A stretch of DNA of 64,000 nucleotides from JAWKNZ01 sp041391425 (GCA_041391425.1 JAWKNZ010000015.1:13221-77220), one strand, 5' to 3'. Counted from the first letter of the stretch, positions 41,730 through 51,073 are shown. Translations and numbers: made by a program. Notes: generated by a model from the letters alone, not told the origin.

Positions 41730-43460
41730 GTGGCGACAAATGCGGAAATCGCGGATTCACTAAATGAAATTGCAACGATGCTTGCGATTGAGGGATCAAA
41801 CCCATTTCGCATTAGAGCCTATGAAAATGCAGCACGGGTCATTTTTGGGTATCCAAAGTCGATCGAAGAGATTGTCAATTCTGGTAAAAGCCTTCCCAAA
41901 ATTCCTGGTATCGGCAAAGATTTGGAGGGAAAAATTTTAGCGTTGGCTGAGAATAAGCCACTACCTTTAATTAGGAAATTGGAAAAAGAGATCCCCAAAG
42001 ACTTAATAGGTATGACAAAAATTCCAGGGCTTGGTCCTAAGCGAGTTAGGGCTCTGCACATTGCGTTAGGTATTACCAGTTTTGCTGATCTTGCCAGAGC
42101 AGCTAGAACGGGACAAATCATTCAAGTCAGAGGATTTGGTGAAAAGATCCAAAATTCCATCAATATCTTTCTTTCAAATAAAGCTTTGAACGAAGGAAAA
42201 TCCAAACAAAAACGAAAAAGTTGGTATGACGTTCGTGAGATCGCTATTCGCTTAGAATCTCAGTTACGAGCCATTGACAAAGTTAAGCGGGTGGAGATTG
42301 CGGGTAGTTATCGGCGAAAAAAAGATACAGTTGGAGATCTGGATTTTTTAGTTACCAGCGGTTCCGGCCAGTCAGTAATTGAAAAATTCACAAAACTTGA
42401 AGAAGTTAAGGCTATTACTAGCATGGGTACAACAAAGGCAACCGTTATACTGAAATCCGGTTTGCAAGTAGATTTACGCGTTGTTCCTGAAGAAAGCTAC
42501 GGAGCTGCTTTACATTATTTTACAGGTTCAAAGGAACACAATATTGCTATCCGACACAGGGGACAAGAGCGTGGTTTGAAGATAAATGAGTATGGGGTTT
42601 TTTCTGGAGGAAAACGTATTGCCGGCAAAACAGAATCTGAAGTTTTTAGATCAATAAATTTACCATTTATTGAACCTGAGCTAAGAGAAAATAACGGTGA
42701 AATTGAAGCGGCTCAGACAGGTAAGTTGCCACATTTGATCGGTTTAGAAGATATAAAAGGCGACCTTCATGTTCATACCAATGCGACAGATGGCAATGCT
42801 ACACTACGAGAAATGGTCAAAGCTGCAATTGCCAAGAAATATTCATATATTGCGATTACCGATCATAGCAAAAGAGTCAATGTTGCTAATGGACTTAGCG
42901 CGGATCGCCTTCTCAAGCAAATCGAGGAAATTGATGAGCTTCAGATTGAATTTCCATCAATAAAAATTTTGAAGGGTATTGAAGTTGATATACTTAAGGA
43001 CGGGAGCCTTGACTTACCCGATGCTATTTTGAGTCGTTTGGATGTTAGAATTTGCGCAGTTCATTATGATCGCAACATGTCTCGCTCTCAAATGACTGAC
43101 CGAATTATTAGGGCGATGGATAATCCTCTCTTTAACGTTTTAGCGCACCCTACAGGTAGATTGATCGGATCTAGGGATGCATATGAGGTTGACTTGGAGA
43201 AAGTCATCATTGCAGCAAGAGATCGAGGTTGTTACCTTGAGATTAACTGTCAACCGATGCGCCTAGATCTTATTGATTATCATTGCCAACTTTGCACAGA
43301 TATTGGGGCTTCTGTTTCAATTGCAACCGATTCCCATGACGTAAATTCCCTTGATTTAATGGTTCTTGGTGTCAATCAGGCGCGTCGGGGTTGGGTTGAG
43401 AAGAATGATGTTTTAAATGCTCTTTCTTCCGAACAGATCTTGTCTGCTTTGAATCGATGA
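41730..43460 (+). CDS. polX: DNA polymerase X with PHP domain
   Basis: 576 aa, GTG start at 41730 with GAGGT five bases upstream. Residues ~1-95 are helix-hairpin-helix repeats (LPKIPGIGKDLEGKI, IPGLGPKRVRALH), then the polymerase-beta-type palm with GSYRRKKDTVGDLDFLV (catalytic Asp pair), then a PHP phosphoesterase domain from ~345 (DLHVHTNATDGNATL, ITDHSKR, HPTGRLIG, ATDSHDV). Bacterial PolX fills short gaps and removes 3' ends during base-excision and double-strand break repair, useful in non-growing cells. It follows the Hsp20 group and carries its own sigma-54-type promoter. Confidence 0.92.
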   Translation: MATNAEIADSLNEIATMLAIEGSNPFRIRAYENAARVIFGYPKSIEEIVNSGKSLPKIPGIGKDLEGKILALAENKPLPLIRKLEKEIPKDLIGMTKIPGLGPKRVRALHIALGITSFADLARAARTGQIIQVRGFGEKIQNSINIFLSNKALNEGKSKQKRKSWYDVREIAIRLESQLRAIDKVKRVEIAGSYRRKKDTVGDLDFLVTSGSGQSVIEKFTKLEEVKAITSMGTTKATVILKSGLQVDLRVVPEESYGAALHYFTGSKEHNIAIRHRGQERGLKINEYGVFSGGKRIAGKTESEVFRSINLPFIEPELRENNGEIEAAQTGKLPHLIGLEDIKGDLHVHTNATDGNATLREMVKAAIAKKYSYIAITDHSKRVNVANGLSADRLLKQIEEIDELQIEFPSIKILKGIEVDILKDGSLDLPDAILSRLDVRICAVHYDRNMSRSQMTDRIIRAMDNPLFNVLAHPTGRLIGSRDAYEVDLEKVIIAARDRGCYLEINCQPMRLDLIDYHCQLCTDIGASVSIATDSHDVNSLDLMVLGVNQARRGWVEKNDVLNALSSEQILSALNR

Positions 43461-43763
43461 TTTTTTGTCGTAAGTCTATCAATTCATCTTCTATACTTTG
43501 AATTGTGTCGATAACAATCGTACCAGGCAGGTTAAATCCCACTCTTGTTTAGCTATGTTAATTAATTTGTTTTTTCTATCCAATGCTTTCGCATTTCTAA
43601 AGATTTGCTCTGGCAGGGTGCGCCAATTAACGCACTGAAGGCAGAAATTGGTATGCAGGGCGTATCGTTTTGTTGCGAAATGTACCTATTTAGCGACATA
43701 TTGGTATTATTATCTAGTTGAAATAGTTAGGTTAATCCATGTTTTTTGATGTAAATGCCAAAT
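43461..43763. other. leader of the sigma-54 activator gene
   Basis: About 300 bp. A 26-bp dyad GTTGCGAAAT-GTACCT-ATTTAGCGAC (about 43672-43697, 8 of 10 bases paired) lies roughly 70-90 bp upstream of the sigma-54 promoter, the distance at which activator sites are usually found. No gene seen. Confidence 0.35.
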
Positions 43764-43778
43764 TGGCATTAAAATTGC
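43764..43778 (+). promoter_or_regulatory. sigma-54-type promoter of the activator gene
   Basis: TTGGCATTAAAATTGC (43763-43778), GG-N10-GC. The left part is also one arm of an AATGCCAA-A-TTGGCATT dyad (43755-43771), so a repressor or the activator itself could occlude it. Confidence 0.72.
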
Positions 43779-43804
43779 TGAAGAAATGCTGGATTTAAAT
43801 AAAA

Positions 43805-43826
43805 TGTTAACACGTGCAAGTTAACA
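43805..43826 (+). promoter_or_regulatory. inverted repeat in the activator leader
   Basis: TGTTAAC-N8-GTTAACA, 7-bp perfect arms, between the predicted transcription start and the ribosome site of the activator gene. Likely an operator for autoregulation; the binder is unknown. Confidence 0.45.
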
Positions 43827-43847
43827 GAAAGTTTAGAGGAACTATCT

Positions 43848-45260
43848 ATGAACGCAGCAGTTCAAATTTGCCCTGTTTCCCATCATAAAAAAGTCTTGCT
43901 TATCGATAAAGATCAAAATTTTTGCGTCACTTTTAAACATCGAATAGAGAGGCTGGGAATTGACGTTGATCAAGCAAGCAGTATTGAAAATCTCGAAAAG
44001 TTTTTTTCAGAAAATCATAAGATTGAAGCTGTTTTGGTTGATTCTGACTTTGAAGGTGCGTCCGGGTCAAAGCTGATAAGAGCTATTGTACATAAGCTAC
44101 CTCGAACGAAAGTGTTTGTACTAATGAGCGATTATGCAGTTCAAATGGCACCCAGTTTCCTTGAAAATGGCGCCTCCAATATTTATCCTTTATCTTTAGG
44201 AGCTGACAAAATTGCTGAGACAATTTCATACATTCTTAACGGAAAGAATAGCCAAGAATCTGTGGATCATTGCCAGGATTACTCAGCTTTTGTCGGACAA
44301 AGCAGAAATCATATTGCGGTTTTAGAACAAATTAGCCGTATTAAAGACGCTTCTGCAAGTGTCTTGATTACAGGTGAATCCGGAACTGGTAAAGAGTTAG
44401 TGGCCAGAGCGCTTCATGAATCGTCACTTGTTAGATCAAAGGGAAAATTTGAGGCGATAAATTGTGGAGCTATTCCTGAGTCACTGCTTGAATCCGAGCT
44501 CTTTGGTCATAAAAGAGGTGCTTTTACCGATGCGAAGGCTGAGAAAAAGGGACTCTTTGAAGTTTGCTCTGATGGTGTCTTATTTCTAGATGAAATTGGT
44601 GAGATGCCGTTACAATTGCAGGTTAAGCTTCTACGAGTTTTACAAGAAAAAGAAGTAAGGCAACTTGGCTCAACTCAATCTGTTAAAGTCAACACGCGAA
44701 TTGTTGCCGCAACAAATCTCGATTTATTAAAGGAAGTTGAAAGGGGGCGCTTTAGAAAAGACCTCTACTACAGACTTGCAGTGCTAAAAATTCATATGCC
44801 ATCGTTACGAGAGCGACCAGACGATATTCCTCTCTTGATTAACCATTTTATCGACAAATTTTCTGAAGATAATGACAAAACTATACGCCCCCTTAGTGCA
44901 TCTCAAATGGGAAGGCTAAAACTGGCTGATTGGCCTGGAAATATTAGAGAATTGCAAAATGCTATTGAGCGAGCAGTTGTTTTATCAGCTGATGGGCAAA
45001 TTAATTTAAACGACATTTTTGAGGAAGGCTATTGCGGAACTGTCTCACCCGAGGAGTTTAACTTTGATAGTTCAGTTTTAGAGCTCCCACTGCGCCACGC
45101 GGACGCTAAAAAAGTATTTGAATCCGTTTATCTCAAAAACCTTCTAAAACATTCTAAAGGTAATGTTACTGAGGCAGCTAAGATGGCTGATAAAACGCGG
45201 GTGGAGTTGTACAGGTACCTTGCTCGCAATCATATTGTACCTGCAGAGTTTAGAGCTTAG
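43848..45260 (+). CDS. sigma-54-dependent response-regulator-like activator
   Basis: 470 aa, AGAGGA upstream of the ATG. Residues ~14-130 are a receiver domain with the acceptor Asp65 (VLVDSDFE), but the first acidic pair is reduced to IDKD, the conserved Thr is Ser (LMSDY) and the conserved Lys before Pro is missing (IYPLS), so phosphorylation may be absent or altered. Residues ~145-380 are the AAA+ domain: GESGTGKE, the sigma-54-contact loop GAFTDA (usually GAFTGA), FLDEIGEM and a conserved arginine finger region. A Fis-type helix-turn-helix follows (GNVTEAAKMADKTRVELYRYL). No sensor kinase is adjacent. It is the obvious candidate to drive the sigma-54 promoters around it. Confidence 0.9.
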   Translation: MNAAVQICPVSHHKKVLLIDKDQNFCVTFKHRIERLGIDVDQASSIENLEKFFSENHKIEAVLVDSDFEGASGSKLIRAIVHKLPRTKVFVLMSDYAVQMAPSFLENGASNIYPLSLGADKIAETISYILNGKNSQESVDHCQDYSAFVGQSRNHIAVLEQISRIKDASASVLITGESGTGKELVARALHESSLVRSKGKFEAINCGAIPESLLESELFGHKRGAFTDAKAEKKGLFEVCSDGVLFLDEIGEMPLQLQVKLLRVLQEKEVRQLGSTQSVKVNTRIVAATNLDLLKEVERGRFRKDLYYRLAVLKIHMPSLRERPDDIPLLINHFIDKFSEDNDKTIRPLSASQMGRLKLADWPGNIRELQNAIERAVVLSADGQINLNDIFEEGYCGTVSPEEFNFDSSVLELPLRHADAKKVFESVYLKNLLKHSKGNVTEAAKMADKTRVELYRYLARNHIVPAEFRA

Positions 45261-45694
45261 ACTTTGGGCACAATTTTTAGAATCTCTTTATTTAGTTAGA
45301 GGTTCCAAAAGGTTATAATTGCACTAGTTTCCGAAATAATTCAAAGCGATGTGCAGACGCGAGACGATGAGCACAGCAAGGTTGCTGATGTCTACTCGAG
45401 GTCAGGATTGGATTGCCAAATATCTCGCTATTTCTTTAAAAAGGCCTTTAGAGTCTGAAATTTACTTTATTGGCACTCAATACCACAGTTTTTCTAGAAC
45501 GGAATGTTGGCAAAAGCTAATAAGTGTAGGTATTGGCGATATCTTTTACTAGCTGATTGTACCTTACTTTCAATGAAGGTAGACACAATTGCCATTTTCA
45601 CTCTGAGCGCTTTCCGTTTAATACTCTACGATGAACTATCATGGCCCAATCAGGAAAATTAGCAAATTAAATGCCAACTTACGTGCTTATTTTA
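45261..45694. other. intergenic region, no clear gene
   Basis: About 430 bp. A 67-codon frame at 45349 and a competing frame over the same bases (SEIIQSDVQTRDDEHSKVAD) both look unconvincing; no ribosome site or family was recognised. Confidence 0.35.
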
Positions 45695-45820
45695 TCATGC
45701 CTGTAGTTCACCCTTACTCGGCTCACTTAGTTTTTTACCAATGCGTAAGCCTGTATCATTAGCAAAATTATCCATTAGCGTTTGAGAAAGATTAGGCATC
45801 ATTTTTCCTAGATTATTCAT
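45695..45820 (-). CDS. possible 41-aa protein coupled to the methyltransferase fusion gene
   Basis: ATG at 45818-45820 overlaps the last codons of the upstream gene (stop at 45813), a layout typical of translational coupling. It reads MNNLGKMMPNLSQTLMDNF and then ANDTGLRIGKKLSEP, with no signal peptide. It may be the start of a truncated gene. No family recognised. Confidence 0.35.
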   Translation of the reverse strand: MNNLGKMMPNLSQTLMDNFANDTGLRIGKKLSEPSKGELQA

Positions 45821-47831
45821 CAATTATTGCGAATGGATGTGGGGCTTTATAGTCTTTCCTTTGTTCAGTTGTTAACGCTCGTACTGCTGAGGACTCATCA
45901 ACCCATACTATCTCATCAAACTGATGTGGTAGTGATACATCGAAGTAGTGACTCAATCGTTCGGTTTCGGGACGATAAATAACGCCAATGGCTCGTTCGA
46001 GACGCCGTGCCGCGAGGGCGGAAACCAATTGACGATCACTTGATTTGGCCAACGGCAACAAAAATGTCTCGATTCCCGACTGGTGCATTAATCGCTCATA
46101 ACTATCTGGATGAGAGGAAAGAACCTTCTTAATCTCCAATGAGCCCTCCCATTCAGAAGCTGCTGCCACCGTGCCGTGATCAGTACACTGACCTATCGAG
46201 TAAACTTTGTCGCCAAACTCCTCTCGACATAGTTGGCCAACATTAATTTGACCATGTTTACCAAACTGAGTTGCGGCAGCGTTTCCCAAATGTGAGTTAT
46301 GTTCCCAAACAATCCCCTTGGATCCGTTGCCATAGCGTTGCAAAAGCAATTTTAAAGTCTGGAACATATGTCGGTCTCGATGATTCCATGACGCATCGGA
46401 GCCGTAGTACATAATTCGATAGTACTTTTCAGCACTAGCAACTAGTTGGGCATTTAATTGCGCATTAAAAAGTTCTTCACCGTCATGAGTTGCTGTCTCG
46501 ACGCGACGGCCAAGTATGTCTTTGAGCATTTGAACGACATCTTCTTCACAATTTCGATATCTACCTGACAATGCAGCCCGTCCATAACTAGCAGGATCTA
46601 ATTCCCAAGGGGTAAGGCAACCATATCGAAATCTCGCAACTTCTGCTGTTTCTGGATCTACACTGTCGAGATACTCCAGCACTGCATGAATTGATGTAAA
46701 CAAACTGTATAAATCGAGCCCAAAAAACCCAACTCTATTCTTTTCTGAACGAGAGTTTAAATTGAAGTCTCTAAGCCAATGAATAAAATCGTGAACTTCC
46801 TCGTTACGCCACATCCATGTTGGAAATCTGCTAAAGGCTTCCCAATCGCGAGGTTCGTCTCGCTCTTTGTGCGTAACAAAATCGTGAATTCGGTAGGCAT
46901 CTGGCCAATCTGCCTCGATCGCTATGAAATCAAAGTCATTTTTGCGTAAAAGAGCCTTAGTGATTGCGGTACGGATGCGATAAAACTCGGACGTTCCATG
47001 CGTAGCTTCGCCAATCAATACTAAGCGGGCATCGCTTATTCGTTCTAGTAGTCTATCGATGTTTGGCTCGTCATAAGAGGATACCGGTTCTGCGGCTTTT
47101 CTAATCATCTCAGGAATTATCTCAGGCTTCGGTTTACTGATTTTTGCTTTGGTTGGCTTAACATTTTCATCTTCATGCCAACCTGCTTCTCCTATTAGAG
47201 GAACAAAGCGAACTCCTCCAAGCTCCTCATGTTCGAAACCTTCCTGCCGTTTTACGATGCGAATTAACTGCTGTGAATCTTTGCCTTGTCCAATTGGAAT
47301 TACAAGTCTTCCCCCGACTGCAAGCTGGTCAAGAAGCGGTTTTGGTATTACTGGCCCTGCAGCTGCTACGACAATTGCATCATAGGGGGCATGATCGGAC
47401 CAACCCCTTGTTCCATCAGAATGCAGCAAATATACATTATCGTAACCAAGTCTTTTCAGTCTGGTTCGAGACTTCTTTGCTAGCTCTGCTATTCTCTCTA
47501 CAGTGAATACTTCGCGTGCTATTCTCGATAAAACTGCTGCGGCGTAACCTGATCCAGCACCAATTTCAAGTACTCGGTCATTCGGTCCAAGTTCTAGTGC
47601 TTCAGCCATGAGAGCGACAATCAATGGTTGGGAGATCGTCTGGCCACTTTCGATCGGTAGAGGGGCATTCCGGTATGCAAATTCGCGCATTTCCTCTGCA
47701 ACGAATTCCTCGCGTGGTACTTCCTTCATTGCTTGTAACACTGACTCATCACGGATCCCTAGAGTTCTTAATTCTAGTTCGACAAGCTGTTCACGTTCAT
47801 CCTTGAATGATTCTGTAGATAATACCGTCAC
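45813..47831 (-). CDS. fusion of protein-L-isoaspartate O-methyltransferase and erythromycin-esterase-like domain
   Basis: 672 aa. Residues ~10-215 are an isoaspartyl methyltransferase (Pcm): PLPIESGQTISQP, RVLEIGAGSGYAAAVLSRIA and YDAIVVAAAGPVIPKPLLDQL; it repairs isoaspartyl damage in aged proteins using S-adenosylmethionine. Residues ~250-660 are an EreA/ChaN-like domain with LVLIGEATHGTSEFYRIR, FIAIEADWPDAYRIHDF, FFGLDLYSLF and WEHNSHLGNA. Such fusions recur in stress clusters, so the second half may not be an antibiotic esterase. A sigma-54-type promoter lies at 47875. The supposed macrolide resistance should not be inferred from the name. Confidence 0.85.
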   Translation of the reverse strand: MTVLSTESFKDEREQLVELELRTLGIRDESVLQAMKEVPREEFVAEEMREFAYRNAPLPIESGQTISQPLIVALMAEALELGPNDRVLEIGAGSGYAAAVLSRIAREVFTVERIAELAKKSRTRLKRLGYDNVYLLHSDGTRGWSDHAPYDAIVVAAAGPVIPKPLLDQLAVGGRLVIPIGQGKDSQQLIRIVKRQEGFEHEELGGVRFVPLIGEAGWHEDENVKPTKAKISKPKPEIIPEMIRKAAEPVSSYDEPNIDRLLERISDARLVLIGEATHGTSEFYRIRTAITKALLRKNDFDFIAIEADWPDAYRIHDFVTHKERDEPRDWEAFSRFPTWMWRNEEVHDFIHWLRDFNLNSRSEKNRVGFFGLDLYSLFTSIHAVLEYLDSVDPETAEVARFRYGCLTPWELDPASYGRAALSGRYRNCEEDVVQMLKDILGRRVETATHDGEELFNAQLNAQLVASAEKYYRIMYYGSDASWNHRDRHMFQTLKLLLQRYGNGSKGIVWEHNSHLGNAAATQFGKHGQINVGQLCREEFGDKVYSIGQCTDHGTVAAASEWEGSLEIKKVLSSHPDSYERLMHQSGIETFLLPLAKSSDRQLVSALAARRLERAIGVIYRPETERLSHYFDVSLPHQFDEIVWVDESSAVRALTTEQRKDYKAPHPFAIIDE

Positions 47832-47874
47832 AGAAAGCTCCTCACATAAACCAAATCAACTCGCTGTTCCATGT

Positions 47875-47889
47875 GCAATCTAGATGCCA
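47875..47889 (-). promoter_or_regulatory. sigma-54-type promoter of the methyltransferase fusion
   Basis: Minus strand TTGGCATCTAGATTGCA, GG-N10-GC, about 44 bp upstream of the ATG at 47831. Confidence 0.72.
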
Positions 47890-48198
47890 AGTTCATAGAT
47901 ATTAAAAATAATCTGGATAATGTTGACTACTGTGTAATATAACATCCCAATTATCATCCTATCAGTGACAACATATTAGTCTTAGAGTAGATTGCTAAGA
48001 ATTTAAGATGAAAGATAACTATCTAATAATATTTATAAATTCACCTTGTTACTATTCAATACGGGAGTGTCATAGGTCGAATGTAATCTCACACAGTAGT
48101 GGGGTCCAACTCCTATCGGTTATCGGTCTGACTAGTCTATAAAGCCTAGAAATAGCCATCATGGAATCTCAATAAATTTAATTTTTTGGCATTATAGA
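47890..48198. other. intergenic region, nothing recognised
   Basis: 309 bp of AT-rich sequence between the fusion-gene promoter and the 3' end of the CapA-like pseudogene. No gene or strong hairpin seen. Confidence 0.4.
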
Positions 48199-49483
48199 TT
48201 AATGGCATTGGCTTCCATTTATTACTATCGATTCTTTATTTTTGATCGCATATGATTCAGGAAAGATTGAATATATATTTTCTCTAGCCATTGATCCGAT
48301 ATTATCCACTAGCTCGGCTGTGTTAAGAGGAGTTAAATAATGATATCCATTTTGATTTGATTCGTCAGACCTCCTACGCATATACATCGGAAAATAACTA
48401 ATTCCATCTATTAATACTTTTCCTAACGACGTTTTTCGCAATCCTAGAAATAATATAATGCTGGCCCTTCTTGGAATTTGAGATTGATTAGAAACAAAAT
48501 TACCTAATGAGTACAATACAAAACCTTCTCGCCCATTATTAATTATTTTTTCCCACGGTTGTAATACATGGGGATGAGATCCAATTACGGCTAAGGCACC
48601 CGCACCGATTAATTGTTCCGCAAGTTCAGACTGTGAGCGATTAGGTCGTTGTACGTATTCGACTCCCCAATGTGGGGTAACAATGATTGCATCAATTGAT
48701 TCCATATTATGTAAATTCTCCACTAAATTTAATAAAAGTGGATTTGGTCCCCCTCCGCCTCCATTTTGGCGAAAGCAGTACAAAATTTGCTTCAGAGGGT
48801 CATTGTTACCATTATTTGAGAATGTGCAGCTTACCCAAGCTACTCGAATAGAATCTGATCCATTTGAAATGTTTGTTATAGTGTAAAATTGGCTTTCCTC
48901 AATTTCGTCCGACTTTATGGATCCAAAGTAGGGGAGTCCAACGCGTCTCAAACCTTCGATAGTGCGGTCAACACCGAGGACTCCCTTATCTAGGGTGTGA
49001 TTATTTACTGTTGATACAATATCGAAGCTGGAATCTACTAGATTATCTAGGATAAACTCAGGATAATTGAATAATGGATAACTACTGTTTTTGATATTAG
49101 CTGCTGCAGGCCCTTCTAAGTTTGCATACATAAAGTCAACTTGTGATATTAATCCTTGTACTTCTTTCCAAAGGATCTTGAATTGTTCCTCATGACTAAA
49201 TGCTTGATTTTGCAAGGGCATATGTAGCAATACGTCTCCAACAAAGCCTAGGGTGAATTTTGAACTGTCCATATCATTGCAAGCATTGGTGAATTTCAAT
49301 TGTCTTTGCATAATGGTGCTTGGACTTGGAGTTGTGGTCCTATCGGTATTAATTGATTCAGATAAGTATCCGCTATGCACAAACAATGATGTAATCTGAC
49401 AATTGGGGTTTATATACTTCTGTAAATTTGTATCTGAGTCTATAACTAATTTAACCCAGTTCGTATGGTTTATTCCTAAAACT
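48199..49483 (-). pseudogene. CapA-like lipoprotein, C-terminal part of a gene cut by an IS200-type element
   Basis: The long frame (TTG at 49386 or further upstream to the insertion) contains the CapA/poly-gamma-glutamate-synthesis metallophosphatase fold: TLGFVGDVLLHMPL, ANLEGP, STVNNHTLDKG, IIVTPHWGVEY, VIGSHPHVLQPWE and YSLGNFVSNQ. Reading upstream without a stop gives KVLGINHTNWVKLVIDSD and SLFVHSGYLSESI, the second half of an SH3b domain. The first half of that domain and the lipoprotein signal lie beyond the mobile element at 50057-50294. So this is the larger piece of an SH3b-CapA lipoprotein. Confidence 0.8.
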
Positions 49484-50056
49484 TTTATTGTCCTTGCTTA
49501 GGGTTAAAACCCTCGCCTTTAGGCGAAACCTTTAGGATATGTTAAATTCCTCTTGGAGGAATTTAACATGGAAAACTATCGCAAAGGCTCTCATACGATA
49601 TTTGACTGTAAATATCATCTAGTTTGGGTAACTAAGTATAGATATCAGGTGCTTATGGGGGAAGTGGGAGTTAGGCTGAGAGAATTAATCAGACAGCAAT
49701 GTATGAAGAATAGAGTTCAGATTTTGAAAGGGCATGTAGCTCCTGAACATGTTCATCTTCACGTATCAGTTCCTCCGAACATAGCTATAAGTAAATTGCT
49801 TCAGAATTTGAAGGGTTACTCGTCGCACAAATTGTTGCAAGAATTCAAGACACTGAGCAAACGATATTGGGGTCAGCATTTGTGGGCGCGAGATTATTTT
49901 GTAGCTACGACTGGAACTGTAACTGATGAAGTTATTCAACAATATATCGCTGGGCATGAAAGTTTCGAAAAGGATGACGGATTTACGATTGGGCACGAAA
50001 GACTTTAGGCGGCTTTCAGCCGCAAATCCAACCCCTCACCTTTAGGTGAGGGTAGT
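49484..50056 (+). mobile_element. IS200/IS605-type element inserted in the SH3b-CapA gene
   Basis: About 570 bp. The left subterminal hairpin is TCGCC-TTTA-GGCGA (49513-49526) and the right one CCCTCACC-TTTA-GGTGAGGG (50033-50052), the same loop in both, as needed for recognition by a Y1 transposase. There are no terminal inverted repeats, as expected. Exact ends are estimated to within about 10 bp from the two halves of the interrupted gene. Confidence 0.85.
49568..50008 (+). CDS. tnpA: IS200-type Y1 (HUH) transposase TnpA
   Basis: 146 aa from the ATG at 49568 behind TTGGAGGA. The metal site HVHLHV (HUH) and the catalytic Tyr region (GTVTDEVIQQYIAGHE) are intact, with FDCKYHLVWVTKYR at the start, the normal layout for IS200/IS605 TnpA (~140-155 aa). 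It cuts and joins single-stranded DNA at the hairpin ends. No TnpB gene is present. A GCGGCT/AGCCGC hairpin at 50009-50023 probably terminates its transcript. Confidence 0.95.
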   Translation: MENYRKGSHTIFDCKYHLVWVTKYRYQVLMGEVGVRLRELIRQQCMKNRVQILKGHVAPEHVHLHVSVPPNIAISKLLQNLKGYSSHKLLQEFKTLSKRYWGQHLWARDYFVATTGTVTDEVIQQYIAGHESFEKDDGFTIGHERL

Positions 50057-50294
50057 TGAGTTTTTTATCTCCAGGGAGAGTTCCGCAGATTTGAGATGCT
50101 TGAGATGGTTTTTGACGAATATTTAAATCACTAGCCGCGACATAAACGAATTTTTGACCATCCATTATTTTGACACCAGTTAGTTGATAAGTTGATTTAG
50201 TATTTTTCATGTTAGATAGCGTCCGGCATCCAGTAGAAACAAAGAATAATACGTGGCATGAAAGAATTATATATATTGTATTCAACGAGTTCAT
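50057..50294 (-). pseudogene. SH3b lipoprotein N-terminus of the interrupted CapA-like gene
   Basis: From the ATG at 50294 the signal peptide ends in a lipobox (FVSTGC). Then VYVAASDLNIRQKPSQASQI and CGTLPGDKKL make the first half of an SH3b domain. After KKL the frame runs into the IS200-type element and ends in it. The second half of the same domain continues on the far side (49483 downwards). Joining the two pieces restores a lipoprotein of about 450 aa with SH3b then CapA domains. Confidence 0.8.
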
Positions 50295-51073
50295 AAATTT
50301 TGCTCACCTATCCGTAAAAAAGTTAATCTATGTATTTTCTGCGTTCAGTTGAAAATATAATACCTAATTACTTGTTAACAAAAATTTTAGCACTGTTGGT
50401 AGAAAGATTTAAAAAATTAATAATTTGATATTATACAAAAAAAGATTGATTTCACGATTTATTTTAAAGGAGTGTCTCCTTATTTTAAATATCTGAAATT
50501 AAATTGAGGAAGTGACAAAATGTACGTTATAATCGAATTTAATAATCTATATGTTTGATTTGTTTTGGATTAAGACTTGTCCCAATCTGTGATAATGCAA
50601 TTTATTACGTACAAATAACCATTATTGGAAATGGGTATAATTTTCCTTAAAAATGATACCGATAATTTAAAATTGAAAGAAAAATTTATTTAAACAGTAG
50701 AAGAAAGATTATCGAAGTTCTTTTATAATTATTATAATAAAAAATATATTCTGCTAAATTTTATAATCATCAAGGTGATGAGGTTTATGATTTTTACGCA
50801 TATATCTACTAATCAAGTTATCGATTTTTTTGTAAACTCAACTTTTAATCCCAAAAATTCTGTTTATTTTTTATGTCGGCTATTGGTACAATTAGCATAC
50901 AAAAGTTGGATTGAACGCGGTAGTAATTTATCCTTAAACTTCAAAACCATAACTTATAGAGTGTCAATAATTCTCGCATCAACAAGCTAAAATGAGATAT
51001 AAGTTTTCTAATATGCAAATTTACTTAGGGTGAAAATAGCTCCATTTATCTATACTCTTGGCATGAGGAAATC
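50295..51073. other. AT-rich intergenic region
   Basis: About 780 bp, very AT-rich, between divergent CapA-like genes. A 71-codon frame at 50775 has no ribosome site and no family pattern. No strong promoter or repeat identified. Confidence 0.4.

Noticed and set aside
45471..45490. TTGGCACTCAATACC as sigma-54 promoter
   Set aside because: The -24 half is good but there is no GC at the -12 position.
45349..45552. 67-codon frame after the activator gene
   Set aside because: No ribosome site or family, and a competing frame over the same bases looks equally protein-like.
50775..50990. 71-codon frame in AT-rich DNA
   Set aside because: AT-rich composition gives chance frames; no start signal or family.
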